In this document: positions 7,511-15,647 of the stretch, one piece after another
Layout: each line of letters begins with the position of its first letter
Position numbering within the stretch: position 1 is the first letter of the stretch
NCBI GenBank assembly: GCA_046262515.1
Contig: JBHEMP010000173.1
Location: 1-31,764 of the forward strand
Direction of reading: 5' to 3'
Source of the DNA: JAXDLW01 sp046262515
GTDB lineage: Bacteria; Chloroflexota; Dormibacteria; DASZGP01
DNA: 31,764 nucleotides
The notes under the pieces: model-generated
What the model was told of the DNA's origin: nothing
The model's input: only the letters and a program-made list of their open reading frames with translations
Databases searched by the model: none
Program-made: the position numbers and the translations under genes

Positions 7511-8835
7511 TGGCCACGAGGAAGACCTATGTCCTGGACACCAACGTCCTCCTCCACGACCCGGACTCGCTGACCGCCTTTGAAGAGAACGACCTTGTCA
7601 TTCCCCTTGTCGTCATCGAGGAGATCGATTCGCAGAAGAAACGCCAGGACGAGATCGGGCGCGCCGCTCGCCGGGTGGCGCACCACCTCGATGAGCTTCG
7701 GCACGTGGGAAAGCTGTCCGAGGGCGTGGGGACGATCGGAGGGGGCAAGCTGAAGGTCGAGATCCACGATTCCACCGCCGACATGCCCGGTGAGCTGGAC
7801 CTCCGCAAGCCTGACAACCAGATCATCGCCGTCGCCGCCCAGGTAAAGCGCGCCAACCCCAGGCGCCCCGTGATCCTGGTCAGCAAGGACATCAACGTCC
7901 GCATCAAGGCGGAGGCCCTGGACATCCCGGCCGAGGACTATGAGCGTGACAAGGTGGTGCGCGGAACAGACGAGTTGTACAGCGGCATGCAGACCATCGA
8001 TGTCGACGCCGAGGTCATGGAGCGCTTCAACCGCGAGGGTTGCATGGGGGGCGCTGAGCTCCAGCTACGGAGCAATGAGTTCGTTCATTTCCAGGTGCCG
8101 GGCCAGCATTCGCTCTCGGCGATCGGGCGTTTTGACCTTGCCCGCAACGAAGTGGTCCCGCTGGCGCCGGTGCGCAAGGACACCTGGGGCATCACCGCCA
8201 AGAACCTCGGTCAGCGTTTCGCGCTTGACGCGCTCCTCAACGAGGAGATTCGCCTGGTCACCCTGACCGGCCGGGCAGGCACGGGCAAGACACTGATGGC
8301 CCTGGCCGCGGGGCTGCACTCGGTGCTGGACACCCATTCGTACCGGCGCCTCCTGGTCACGCGCCCGGTGGTGCCCATGGGAAAGGACGTGGGCTACCTG
8401 CCGGGGGACAAGGAGGAGAAACTGCGGCCCTGGATGCAGCCGATCTACGACAACCTGGAATTCCTGATGTCCACCATGTACAAAGACCAGATGGTCGGCG
8501 ACATGGTGCATCGCCTGCAGGACAAGGGGTTGTTCGAGGTCGAGGCCCTGACGTACATCCGAGGTCGCAGCATCCCCCAGCAGCTGATCATCGTCGACGA
8601 AGCCCAGAACCTGACCCCACACGAGGTGAAGACGATCATCAGCCGCGCCGGCGACGGCACCAAGATGGTGCTCACGGGCGACCCTTACCAGATCGATCAT
8701 CCCTACCTGGACTTCAGCAGCAACGGACTCTGTTTCGCCGTTGAGAAATTCAAGGACAGCCCCCTGGCCGCCCACGTGACCCTGACCAAGGGCCAGCGAT
8801 CCGAGCTGGCCGAGCTGGCGGCCGTCCTGCTTTGA
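7510..8835 (+). CDS. PIN domain-PhoH family ATPase/RNA-processing protein
   Basis: A 441-residue fusion of an N-terminal PIN nuclease domain and a C-terminal PhoH ATPase, the PhoH2/YlaK arrangement. The PIN part has VLDTNVLLHD (Asp10), VVIEEIDSQKK and DNQIIAVA, supplying its metal-binding acids. The PhoH part has Walker A GRAGTGKT (Lys260), TRPVVPMGKDVGYLPGD, a Walker B IIVDEAQN (Asp363) and TGDPYQIDHPYLD. PhoH2 proteins from mycobacteria are reported as RNA helicase/RNases, so RNA unwinding and cleavage is the likely role. ATG 7510 shares a base with the plsC stop; an upstream GTG at 7507 is also open. Its TGA overlaps the TTG start of the helicase gene. Confidence 0.93.
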   Translation: MATRKTYVLDTNVLLHDPDSLTAFEENDLVIPLVVIEEIDSQKKRQDEIGRAARRVAHHLDELRHVGKLSEGVGTIGGGKLKVEIHDSTADMPGELDLRKPDNQIIAVAAQVKRANPRRPVILVSKDINVRIKAEALDIPAEDYERDKVVRGTDELYSGMQTIDVDAEVMERFNREGCMGGAELQLRSNEFVHFQVPGQHSLSAIGRFDLARNEVVPLAPVRKDTWGITAKNLGQRFALDALLNEEIRLVTLTGRAGTGKTLMALAAGLHSVLDTHSYRRLLVTRPVVPMGKDVGYLPGDKEEKLRPWMQPIYDNLEFLMSTMYKDQMVGDMVHRLQDKGLFEVEALTYIRGRSIPQQLIIVDEAQNLTPHEVKTIISRAGDGTKMVLTGDPYQIDHPYLDFSSNGLCFAVEKFKDSPLAAHVTLTKGQRSELAELAAVLL

Positions 8836-11675
8836 GCCGCCCCCACAGGGGGACGCCGGCTCCGGTCCGCCACCCCGGGGTGCCGCGCGGCAGCGTGCTC
8901 GACCACTGGCAGGAGGAGACCCGCGGGGGCGGCGGCACTTATCCCGAGATCGTCTGCCTGGACCTTGAGGCGACCGGTCTCAGCGCCTCCGTCGAGCATG
9001 TCATCGAGATCGGCGCGGTGAAATTCCGTGGTAACGAGGTCATCGGCCGGTACCACACCCTGGTCAACCCGGGGGTCCGGCTGCCGCCCATGATCCGGCG
9101 TCTGACGGGCATCGCCGACAATGACCTCAGCCGAGCGCCCCGTCTGCGGGATGTCCTGCCCGCGCTGCGAGAGTTCATCGGTTCGGCGGACCTCTTGGCG
9201 CACGGCGCCGGTTACGACGTCACCTTCCTCGAGACAACCCTGGGGCCGGGCTCCCTTGGTGGACGGCGGATCTTCGATACCATCGAAATAGCCCGCGTGG
9301 TGGCTCCCAGCGCCCCCTCCTACTCACTGACGGGGTTGTGTGAGCTGACCGGGCTGCGCCACCCCCGCGCTCACCACGCCCTCGAGGACGCCGAGGCCAC
9401 CTTCCGTGTGTTCCTGGCCCTGGCGGACATGGCCGCGGAGCTGCCCGTTGCGACGCTCGAGGACCTGCGGGAGCACACCCGCCGCAGCGACCACAGCCTG
9501 CGTACCTTCTTCCACGAGATCGTCGTGGGCAGCGGCCCCAGCCCGGCGGGGACTCCTCCGCCGCGTCGCGAGCGACCGGGCAGCCGCACCGCGCAGCCCG
9601 CCGAGCGGATGTCGGCTGACGAGTTGGTTGCCCTCCTGGGCCCACAGGGAACCCTGGCCGCGGAGCCCGGCTGGGAGCTCCGAGAGGCGCAGGTCGAGAT
9701 GTGCCGCGCCGTCGCCCAGGCCTTCGAGCGGCGCCTCAACGTGGTGGCGGAGGCCGGGACCGGGACCGGGAAATCCCTGGCGTACCTGCTGCCCGCCCTG
9801 TCGCACGCTGCGTCCACCGGGCGACAGGTGTACGTCTCCACCTACACCATCAACCTGCAGGAGCAGTTGCTGCACAAGGACCTGCCGCTGGCGGCCCGCA
9901 TCCTCGGCGTTCCCCTCCGCGCCGTCCTGCTGAAGGGCCGCGCTCACTACCTGAGTCGGTTGCGCTGGCAGCAGCTGGTGCTGGGGACCCGCGAGAACGG
10001 GCTTGGCGAGGCCGACCTCGAGGGCATCAACCCCGATGAGCTGCTCATCTTCAAGCTGAAGGTGACCGTCTGGCTCGGCCGCACCGCCACCGGCGACCGT
10101 GACGAACTGCGGCTGTTCGGCCAGGAGGAGCGAATCTGGAGGGTCATTGCGTCGGAATGGGCCGACTGTCCCAACGCGTCCTGCCTGGAGGGCCCCAGCC
10201 CATGCTTCTACCACCAGTCGCGGGCACGCGCTGCCGCGGCGGACGTCGTTGTCGTGAACCACGCGCTCCTGCTTGCGGACGCCTTCAACGAACGTGACAC
10301 CTTCGCCGGCGTGCGCTGCCTGGTCCTGGATGAGGCGCACCACCTGGAGGAGGCAGCCACACGCGGGCTCACGGAGGAGGCGCGCGAGGATGACGTGCTG
10401 CAGTCTGTTGCGCTCGCCGCCGGTCTGGTGCCCGGCCGCGGGGGCCCGGGGCCCGAACTTCGCCTCCTCGACTCCGAGGTGCGTGGGCTGTTCGACGCGG
10501 TGCGCCAGGCCGGCCGAACGGCGTGGGGCCTGGAGACCGGGCGCGAGCTCATCCTCGATGAGGCGGCCTGGGAACAGCCGTGGATGCATGCGGTGATCGA
10601 GGCGGCGCGCCGTACCGGAGAGGCGGCGCGACGATTGCCGGTGCCCCAGGCGGAGGTCGTGGCGCCGCGCCTGGCTCGCCTGCTGGAAATGCTTCGCCCC
10701 GGTCAGCGCGGCCGGGTCACCTGGTTCGCGTTTGGACGAGACGGTCGCACCGCCGTGAGGGCCGCCCCGGTGGATGTCGCTAAATCCCTTCGTGAGGCTC
10801 TGTTCGAGGAGCGGGACACAGTAGTGCTGACCAGCGCGACCCTGACCCTTCACGGTGGCTTTGACTATTTCCGCGAAAGGGTGGGACTGCCGGCCTCGCG
10901 ACTGGTGGAGCTGGTCCTCCCGAGCCCGTTCGACTTTCTCGAGCAGGCCCTCCTCTGCTTGCCGGATGATGTGCCCCCACCGGGTGAGGAGGGCTTCGAA
11001 GCTGCCCTCGTGGACGTGGTCGCGGAGACGGCGCTTCGCCTGCGCGGGCGCACCCTCGTCCTGTTCACCTCCACCGACCAGCTCCGGGTGGTCTCGGACC
11101 GCGTCCGCGACCGCCTCGCGCCGGAGGGTATAGAGGTGCTGGCCCAGGGGCGTGGCGCGGGCTCCAAACGCGCACTCACGGAGCGCTTCGCCAGTCTGCC
11201 CGAGGCCGTCCTGTGCGGAACCAACAGCTTCTGGGAGGGCCTTGACCTACCGGGTAAATCGCTCTCCTGCGTGGTCATCGTCAGGCTCCCCTTCGCGCCC
11301 CCGGGGGATCCTGTTTTCCGGGCGCGATCGGAAGGGCTGCGCGACTCCTTCCTTCAGCTCGCGCTGCCAGAGGCGGTGCTCCGCCTGAAGCAGGGGTTCG
11401 GCCGCCTGATCCGTCGCGCCACCGACCGCGGGGCAGTGGTGATCTTCGACCGTCGGGTGACCAGCCGCAGCTATGGGCAGCATTTCCTTGCCTCGTTGCC
11501 GGAGTGCAGTAGCTTCAGCGGCCCGGCGGCAGAGGTGCCGGACGCCATCGAGCGATGGCTGAATGGTCGCCGAATATCCTTCACTGATGGTGACGTCGAA
11601 GCCGATGGACCCTCGGCGGAAGCTGGCGCTGGCGCAGTGCGCGCCGAAGCTGGGCGACCTGGAGGCGAACCTTAA
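8832..11675 (+). CDS. dinG: DEDDh exonuclease-DinG family helicase fusion
   Basis: A 947-residue protein. An N-terminal DnaQ-like 3'-5' exonuclease is followed by an XPD/DinG superfamily 2 helicase. The nuclease shows DLEATG (Asp44, Glu46), HGAGYDVTFLE and HHALEDAEAT, i.e. a DEDDh site that looks intact. The helicase has Walker A AEAGTGTGKS (Lys314), DEAH at 500-503, TSATLTLHGGF, CGTNSFWEGLDLPG and QGFGRLIRR. Between motifs I and II there are three cysteines (446, 451, 458) spaced as in Fe-S DinG proteins, but the fourth expected position, after KGRAHYL, is Ser375. Start TTG 8832 overlaps the PhoH stop; GTG 8895 is an alternative. The 3' end overlaps the nitrilase gene unusually far. Confidence 0.93.
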   Translation: MSRPHRGTPAPVRHPGVPRGSVLDHWQEETRGGGGTYPEIVCLDLEATGLSASVEHVIEIGAVKFRGNEVIGRYHTLVNPGVRLPPMIRRLTGIADNDLSRAPRLRDVLPALREFIGSADLLAHGAGYDVTFLETTLGPGSLGGRRIFDTIEIARVVAPSAPSYSLTGLCELTGLRHPRAHHALEDAEATFRVFLALADMAAELPVATLEDLREHTRRSDHSLRTFFHEIVVGSGPSPAGTPPPRRERPGSRTAQPAERMSADELVALLGPQGTLAAEPGWELREAQVEMCRAVAQAFERRLNVVAEAGTGTGKSLAYLLPALSHAASTGRQVYVSTYTINLQEQLLHKDLPLAARILGVPLRAVLLKGRAHYLSRLRWQQLVLGTRENGLGEADLEGINPDELLIFKLKVTVWLGRTATGDRDELRLFGQEERIWRVIASEWADCPNASCLEGPSPCFYHQSRARAAAADVVVVNHALLLADAFNERDTFAGVRCLVLDEAHHLEEAATRGLTEEAREDDVLQSVALAAGLVPGRGGPGPELRLLDSEVRGLFDAVRQAGRTAWGLETGRELILDEAAWEQPWMHAVIEAARRTGEAARRLPVPQAEVVAPRLARLLEMLRPGQRGRVTWFAFGRDGRTAVRAAPVDVAKSLREALFEERDTVVLTSATLTLHGGFDYFRERVGLPASRLVELVLPSPFDFLEQALLCLPDDVPPPGEEGFEAALVDVVAETALRLRGRTLVLFTSTDQLRVVSDRVRDRLAPEGIEVLAQGRGAGSKRALTERFASLPEAVLCGTNSFWEGLDLPGKSLSCVVIVRLPFAPPGDPVFRARSEGLRDSFLQLALPEAVLRLKQGFGRLIRRATDRGAVVIFDRRVTSRSYGQHFLASLPECSSFSGPAAEVPDAIERWLNGRRISFTDGDVEADGPSAEAGAGAVRAEAGRPGGEP

Positions 11676-12513
11676 CCTTCACCTCGAGCTGGCCGGCGAG
11701 GCGATCGCGGCGGGTGCCAGCCTGTGCGTCTTCCCGGAGTTGAGCCTCACCGGTTACTTCCTGAAGGACATGGTCCCAGACGTGGCCATGACCCTGGATG
11801 ACGCCCGCCTGCGACCGCTGCTGGAGGCGTCACGGCAGACAGACCTGGTGTTTGGCCTGGTGCTTCGCGGCGACGACTCCCTTTGTTATAACGCCGCCGT
11901 CTATCTCTCGGCGGGCAAGGTGCGCCACGTCCACCGCAAGGTCTACCTGCCCACGTACGGGATGTTCGATGAGCAGCGCTACTTCGCGAGCGGTGACCGG
12001 GTGCGCGCGTTTGAGACGGGCGGCGCGGCCACCGGGATGCTGGTCTGCGAGGACATGTGGCACCTCAGCACTCCGTACCTGCTCTTCATTCAGGGGGCCG
12101 CGGTGGTGATCTGCATCTCCGCGAGCCCGGGCCGGGGTGTCCTGGCAGACCCCGAGGCTGAGCGCGGACTCGGCAGCGCCGAGTCCTGGGGCGACCTGTG
12201 CCGCACGGTGGCGGGCTTCAGTGCCTCGTACGTCATCTACTGCAACCGGGTGGGTTACGAGGACGGTGTGTATTTCTGGGGCGGGTCGGAGGTCTTCGCG
12301 CCTGATGGTCGCCGCGTTGCCGCCGCCGACGGAACCGAGGTGAAGCAGGGCGAACCCGTGCCCCACGGCAACCAGCTGATCTACGCTGACATCGACCTAC
12401 GCGAAGTCCACAGGCAACGGGTGATCACGCCGCTGTTGCGGGACGAGAAGGTCGAATTCACGCTCCGCGAGCTTGAGAGGATCTGGGATGAGCGCACCGC
12501 CGGCCCCTACTGA
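11605..12513 (+). CDS. Nitrilase superfamily amidohydrolase, probable glutaminase partner of NadE
   Basis: Carbon-nitrogen hydrolase with a complete Glu-Lys-Cys triad: Glu45 in FPELSLTGY, Lys112 in HRKVYLP and Cys148 in VCEDMWH (numbered from ATG 11605). The block YCNRVGYEDGVYFWGGS resembles the glutamine-hydrolysing domain of long NAD synthetases. The gene overlaps nadE by 26 bases, so the likely job is to release ammonia from glutamine for NadE; this partnership is inference. ATG 11605 gives 302 residues and begins just before the first beta strand, but lies 71 bases inside the helicase gene. The frame is open from ATG 11563 and ATG 11587 as well. An independent amidase of other substrates is the main alternative. 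Confidence 0.85.
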   Translation: MDPRRKLALAQCAPKLGDLEANLNLHLELAGEAIAAGASLCVFPELSLTGYFLKDMVPDVAMTLDDARLRPLLEASRQTDLVFGLVLRGDDSLCYNAAVYLSAGKVRHVHRKVYLPTYGMFDEQRYFASGDRVRAFETGGAATGMLVCEDMWHLSTPYLLFIQGAAVVICISASPGRGVLADPEAERGLGSAESWGDLCRTVAGFSASYVIYCNRVGYEDGVYFWGGSEVFAPDGRRVAAADGTEVKQGEPVPHGNQLIYADIDLREVHRQRVITPLLRDEKVEFTLRELERIWDERTAGPY

Positions 12514-13372
12514 TCCCGCGACTCACCCCGCCCCCGCCGAACCGCTCGATAACGCGGAACTCGCCATAAACCTGCCACTCGTCACCAGCATCCTGACCGG
12601 GTTCCTCAGCAACGAAACCCATCGGGTCGGGTTCAGCCGGGTCATCCTGGCGCTGTCGGGCGGCGTCGACTCCGCCGTGGTGGCAGCGCTAGCCGTGCGC
12701 GCGCTCGGCGCCGAGAACGTGATCGGGATATGCATGCCGTACAGGCTCAGCAACCCGAGGTCGCTTGAGGACGCAACCGTCGTCGCGCACCAACTCGGGA
12801 TCAGACTGGAGGTCATCGACATCACCCCCCAGGTCGACGCATATTTCGAGCGCTTCCCGGACGCGTCGGCCGGGCGGCGCGGGAACAAGATGGCGCGTGA
12901 GCGAATGACCATCGCATACGACTTCTCGATGGCGGAGAACGCCCTCGTCGTCGGCACAAGTAACAAGACCGAGCTGCTGTTGGGCTACGGCACCATTTTC
13001 GGGGACATGGCCTCGGCGCTGAACCCTGTCGGGGACCTCTACAAGTCACAGCTCTGGCAGCTCGCGGCGCACGTGGGCCTGCCTGGCTCGGTCGTCACAA
13101 AGCCGCCCTCAGCGGACCTCTGGGAAGGCCAGTCGGATGAGCAGGAACTCGGCTTCGCGTACGCCCAGGTGGACAGGCTCCTCTACCACGCCGTCGACCT
13201 CCGGATGAACCGGGCGGAGTTGATCGAGCGCGGCCACGACGGGGAATTCGTCGACTCCGTCATGCGACGGGTACGCGTCAACCAGTACAAACGCCGGCTC
13301 CCCGTCATCGCCAAGCTGTCCATGCGGACCATCGACCGTGACTTCCGATACCCGCGGGACTGGGGCGTCTGA
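12488..13372 (+). CDS. nadE: NAD+ synthetase (short, synthetase-only form)
   Basis: Amidates nicotinic acid adenine dinucleotide to NAD+ with ATP, the last step of NAD synthesis. 294 residues containing only the synthetase domain. The ATP-pyrophosphatase P-loop SGGVDS is at 57-62; VGTSNKTELLLGYGTIFGDMA, NPVGDLYKSQLWQLA and KPPSADLWEGQSDEQELGF are all family hallmarks. The start ATG 12488 has GAGAGGA about 6 bases upstream; an in-frame TTG at 12473 is less likely. The glutaminase domain, fused in many actinobacterial enzymes, is encoded by the overlapping gene just upstream. NadE could also use free ammonia. It overlaps rsmI by 35 bases. Confidence 0.95.
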   Translation: MSAPPAPTDPATHPAPAEPLDNAELAINLPLVTSILTGFLSNETHRVGFSRVILALSGGVDSAVVAALAVRALGAENVIGICMPYRLSNPRSLEDATVVAHQLGIRLEVIDITPQVDAYFERFPDASAGRRGNKMARERMTIAYDFSMAENALVVGTSNKTELLLGYGTIFGDMASALNPVGDLYKSQLWQLAAHVGLPGSVVTKPPSADLWEGQSDEQELGFAYAQVDRLLYHAVDLRMNRAELIERGHDGEFVDSVMRRVRVNQYKRRLPVIAKLSMRTIDRDFRYPRDWGV

Positions 13373-14060
13373 AGCGGGCACCCTGTACGTGGTGGGCACG
13401 CCCATCGGGAACCTCGAGGACCTCAGCCCGCGCGGGGCGCGGGTCCTCGGAGAGGTGATCCTGGTCGCCGCCGAGGACACCCGGCGGACGCAGGCATTGC
13501 TCACCCACCTGGGCATCCGCAAGCCGCTTATCGCCGTCTATGCCGAGGTCGAGCGCTCGCGGTCAGGGCGGGTCCTGGAGGCGCTGACGGGCGGTGACGT
13601 GGCCCTCTGCACCGACGGGGGCATGCCCGCGATTTCCGACCCGGGCGCGTTTTTGGTGAACTCCGCCCGGGCGGCGGGGCATGTTGTCGTGGTGATCCCG
13701 GGCCCCACGGCCGTGGCCTCGGCCCTGGCGGCCTCCGGTTTCAGTGCCGACCGCTTTATCTTCCTCGGCTTCCTGCCGCGCAAGCAGACCCAGATGACCG
13801 CCGCCTTCCTGGAACTCGAGGACGAGCGGCGTACCGTCGTGGCGTACGAGTCGCCGCACCGACTGTTGAAGGCGCTGGATACAATTTCGACGACCCTCGC
13901 GGACCGACGCGTCGCCGTCGCCCGTGAGCTCACCAAGGTCCACGAAGAGGTCCGCGTCGCCACCGCCGAGGTGCTTGCCGCCCATTACCGCGAGCACCCT
14001 CCGCGTGGCGAGGTGACGATCGTCATCGAGGGCCGGCCGCGGTCCCCCCGAACAACCTGA
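13338..14060 (+). CDS. rsmI: 16S rRNA (cytidine-2'-O)-methyltransferase
   Basis: Methylates the 2'-OH of a cytidine near position 1402 of 16S rRNA using SAM; this tunes the decoding site. 240 residues, the normal length of the minimal family. Signatures: LYVVGTPIGNLEDLSPRG at the N-terminus, AAEDTRRTQALL, the loop TDGGMPAISDPG (usually SDAGTPAISDPG), IPGPTAVASALAASGF, FLGFLPRK, ESPHRLLKAL and RELTKVHEE. Start GTG 13338 lies inside nadE (35-base overlap); there is no shorter credible start before the first motif. The end is followed by an 11-base gap that contains the ribosome binding site of metG. Confidence 0.95.
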   Translation: MTSDTRGTGASEAGTLYVVGTPIGNLEDLSPRGARVLGEVILVAAEDTRRTQALLTHLGIRKPLIAVYAEVERSRSGRVLEALTGGDVALCTDGGMPAISDPGAFLVNSARAAGHVVVVIPGPTAVASALAASGFSADRFIFLGFLPRKQTQMTAAFLELEDERRTVVAYESPHRLLKALDTISTTLADRRVAVARELTKVHEEVRVATAEVLAAHYREHPPRGEVTIVIEGRPRSPRTT

Positions 14061-14065
14061 GGAGG
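14059..14065 (+). promoter_or_regulatory. Ribosome binding site of metG
   Basis: GAGGAGG, a near-perfect Shine-Dalgarno sequence, overlaps the rsmI stop codon. It is followed by six bases (CCTCGA) and then ATC at 14072. Its spacing fixes the metG start at this non-standard codon, because no ATG, GTG or TTG lies within range. Confidence 0.75.
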
Positions 14066-14071
14066 CCTCGA

Positions 14072-15646
14072 ATCACCCCCAAGTTCTACGCCACCACCGC
14101 GATCGACTACATCAACGGCGCGCCGCACCTCGGTCATGCGTACGAGAAGATCGGTGCGGATGCCCTCGTGCGCTACAAGAGGCTGACAGGCCACGAGACG
14201 TGGCTCGTCGTCGGGGCGGATGAACACTCCCAGTCCGTCCTCAAGGTCGCCGCCGCGCAGGGGCTGGAGCCTGCCGCCTATTGCGATTCGGCCGTCCCCA
14301 CGTGGACGCGGATGTTCGACGCCCTCCAGGTTGAGTACTCCGAGTTCGTGCGTACCTCGTCCCAGGCCAACAGGCGCACCACCGAGGATTTCTTGCAGCG
14401 GGTCTATGACAACGGACACATCTACAAGGGCACGTATTCCGGTTTCTACTGCCCCAGTTGCGAGCAGTATTACCAGGAGCGGGAACTGCGGGATGGTCAA
14501 TGCCCCGAGCACATGATCCAGCTCGAATGGCTGGAGGAGGAAAATTACTTCCTGCGTCTCTCGGCTTTCGCCGACAGGCTGATTGAACTGCACGAGCGCG
14601 AGGATTTCCTGCAGCCGGCAGCCCGACGGAACGAGATGCTCAACGTGCTTCGTGACGGCCTCCAGGATGTATCCATCTCCCGCGGTTTCACGGACTGGGG
14701 ATTCCCGCTGCCATTTGACCGCTCGCAGGTGATCTATGTCTGGTTTGACGCCCTGCTCTCCTACGTCACCGGCGTCGGGTTCGCCAGCGACCCGGCCCGG
14801 TTCGAGCGCTTCTGGCCCTGCGACGTCCACGTCATCGGCAAGGGCATAACGCGGTTCCACACCGTGATGTGGCCGGTGATGCTGTGGGCGGCGGGGATAG
14901 AGCTGCCTCACCGCGTCTACTCCCACGGTTACGTCAATATCGGCGGCGAGAAGATGAGCAAGTCGCGCGGGATATTCGTCGAACCGTTGAGCCTGCTGGA
15001 CAACCTGCAGCCGCCGGGCGCGCGCGCCCTCTGCGGGAGCGATGCCGCGCGGTACACGCTTCTGCGCGAGGTGCCTTTCGACCGCGACGGGGACTTTTCC
15101 CTGGAAGTCTTCGTCGACCGCTACAACGCCGACCTGGCCAATGATTTCGGCAACCTCGCGTCCCGTGTCCTGAAAATGTTGCGCCAGTACACAGGCGGGG
15201 TGGTGCCCGCGCCGGGGCCCACGGGCGGAGACCTGGAGCAGTTGGCCGGCACGCTGCCCTCGACAATGGCGACGGCGATGAACGCATTCGATTTCAGCGG
15301 TGCCCTCGAGGCAACATGGGCCCTGGTCGGGCGCGCCAATAAATACGTCGAGGAGAGCAAGCCGTGGGAGCTTAAAAAGGATCCCGACCGAGAACAAGAG
15401 TTGGGCGCGGTGCTTTACAACCTGACGGAGACGCTGCGCATCCTCGTGTACCTGACCGCGCCATTCATCCCCGACGCGGCCGCGGAGTTGGCGGCTCAGT
15501 TGCGGGTGCCGGGGCCTGTCGAAGTCGGACCCGAGCAGCTGGCCTTCGCCGAGATGGTGCGCTGGGGCGGCCTTGCCGCCGGCCACCAGACTGAGGTCGG
15601 CGACGTCCTCTTTCCGCGCCTTGACCGGGTGACCGCGGACGGCTGA
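14072..15646 (+). CDS. metG: Methionyl-tRNA synthetase (ATC start)
   Basis: Charges initiator and elongator tRNA-Met. The protein is 524 residues if it starts at ATC 14072, reading ITPKFYATTAIDYINGAPHL where homologues begin MTPKFY. The class I HIGH motif is HLGH (residues 19-22), the zinc knuckle is Cys127-Cys130-Cys144-His147, and KMSKS is at 294-298. The first conventional start, GTG 14168, would delete the HIGH motif and leave a dead enzyme, so it is rejected. A GAGGAGG site stands 6 bases before the ATC. The C-terminus has the anticodon-binding helical domain (NKYVEESKPWELKKD) and no added tRNA-binding domain. A single-base sequencing error (ATG to ATC) is the alternative explanation. 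Confidence 0.93.
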   Translation: MTPKFYATTAIDYINGAPHLGHAYEKIGADALVRYKRLTGHETWLVVGADEHSQSVLKVAAAQGLEPAAYCDSAVPTWTRMFDALQVEYSEFVRTSSQANRRTTEDFLQRVYDNGHIYKGTYSGFYCPSCEQYYQERELRDGQCPEHMIQLEWLEEENYFLRLSAFADRLIELHEREDFLQPAARRNEMLNVLRDGLQDVSISRGFTDWGFPLPFDRSQVIYVWFDALLSYVTGVGFASDPARFERFWPCDVHVIGKGITRFHTVMWPVMLWAAGIELPHRVYSHGYVNIGGEKMSKSRGIFVEPLSLLDNLQPPGARALCGSDAARYTLLREVPFDRDGDFSLEVFVDRYNADLANDFGNLASRVLKMLRQYTGGVVPAPGPTGGDLEQLAGTLPSTMATAMNAFDFSGALEATWALVGRANKYVEESKPWELKKDPDREQELGAVLYNLTETLRILVYLTAPFIPDAAAELAAQLRVPGPVEVGPEQLAFAEMVRWGGLAAGHQTEVGDVLFPRLDRVTADG

Positions 15647-15647
15647 C

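Noticed and set aside
9324..10853. Minus-strand open frame (509 codons) antisense to the DinG helicase
   Set aside because: It mirrors codon structure of the real gene; the product is low-complexity Gln/Arg/Gly-rich with no motif.
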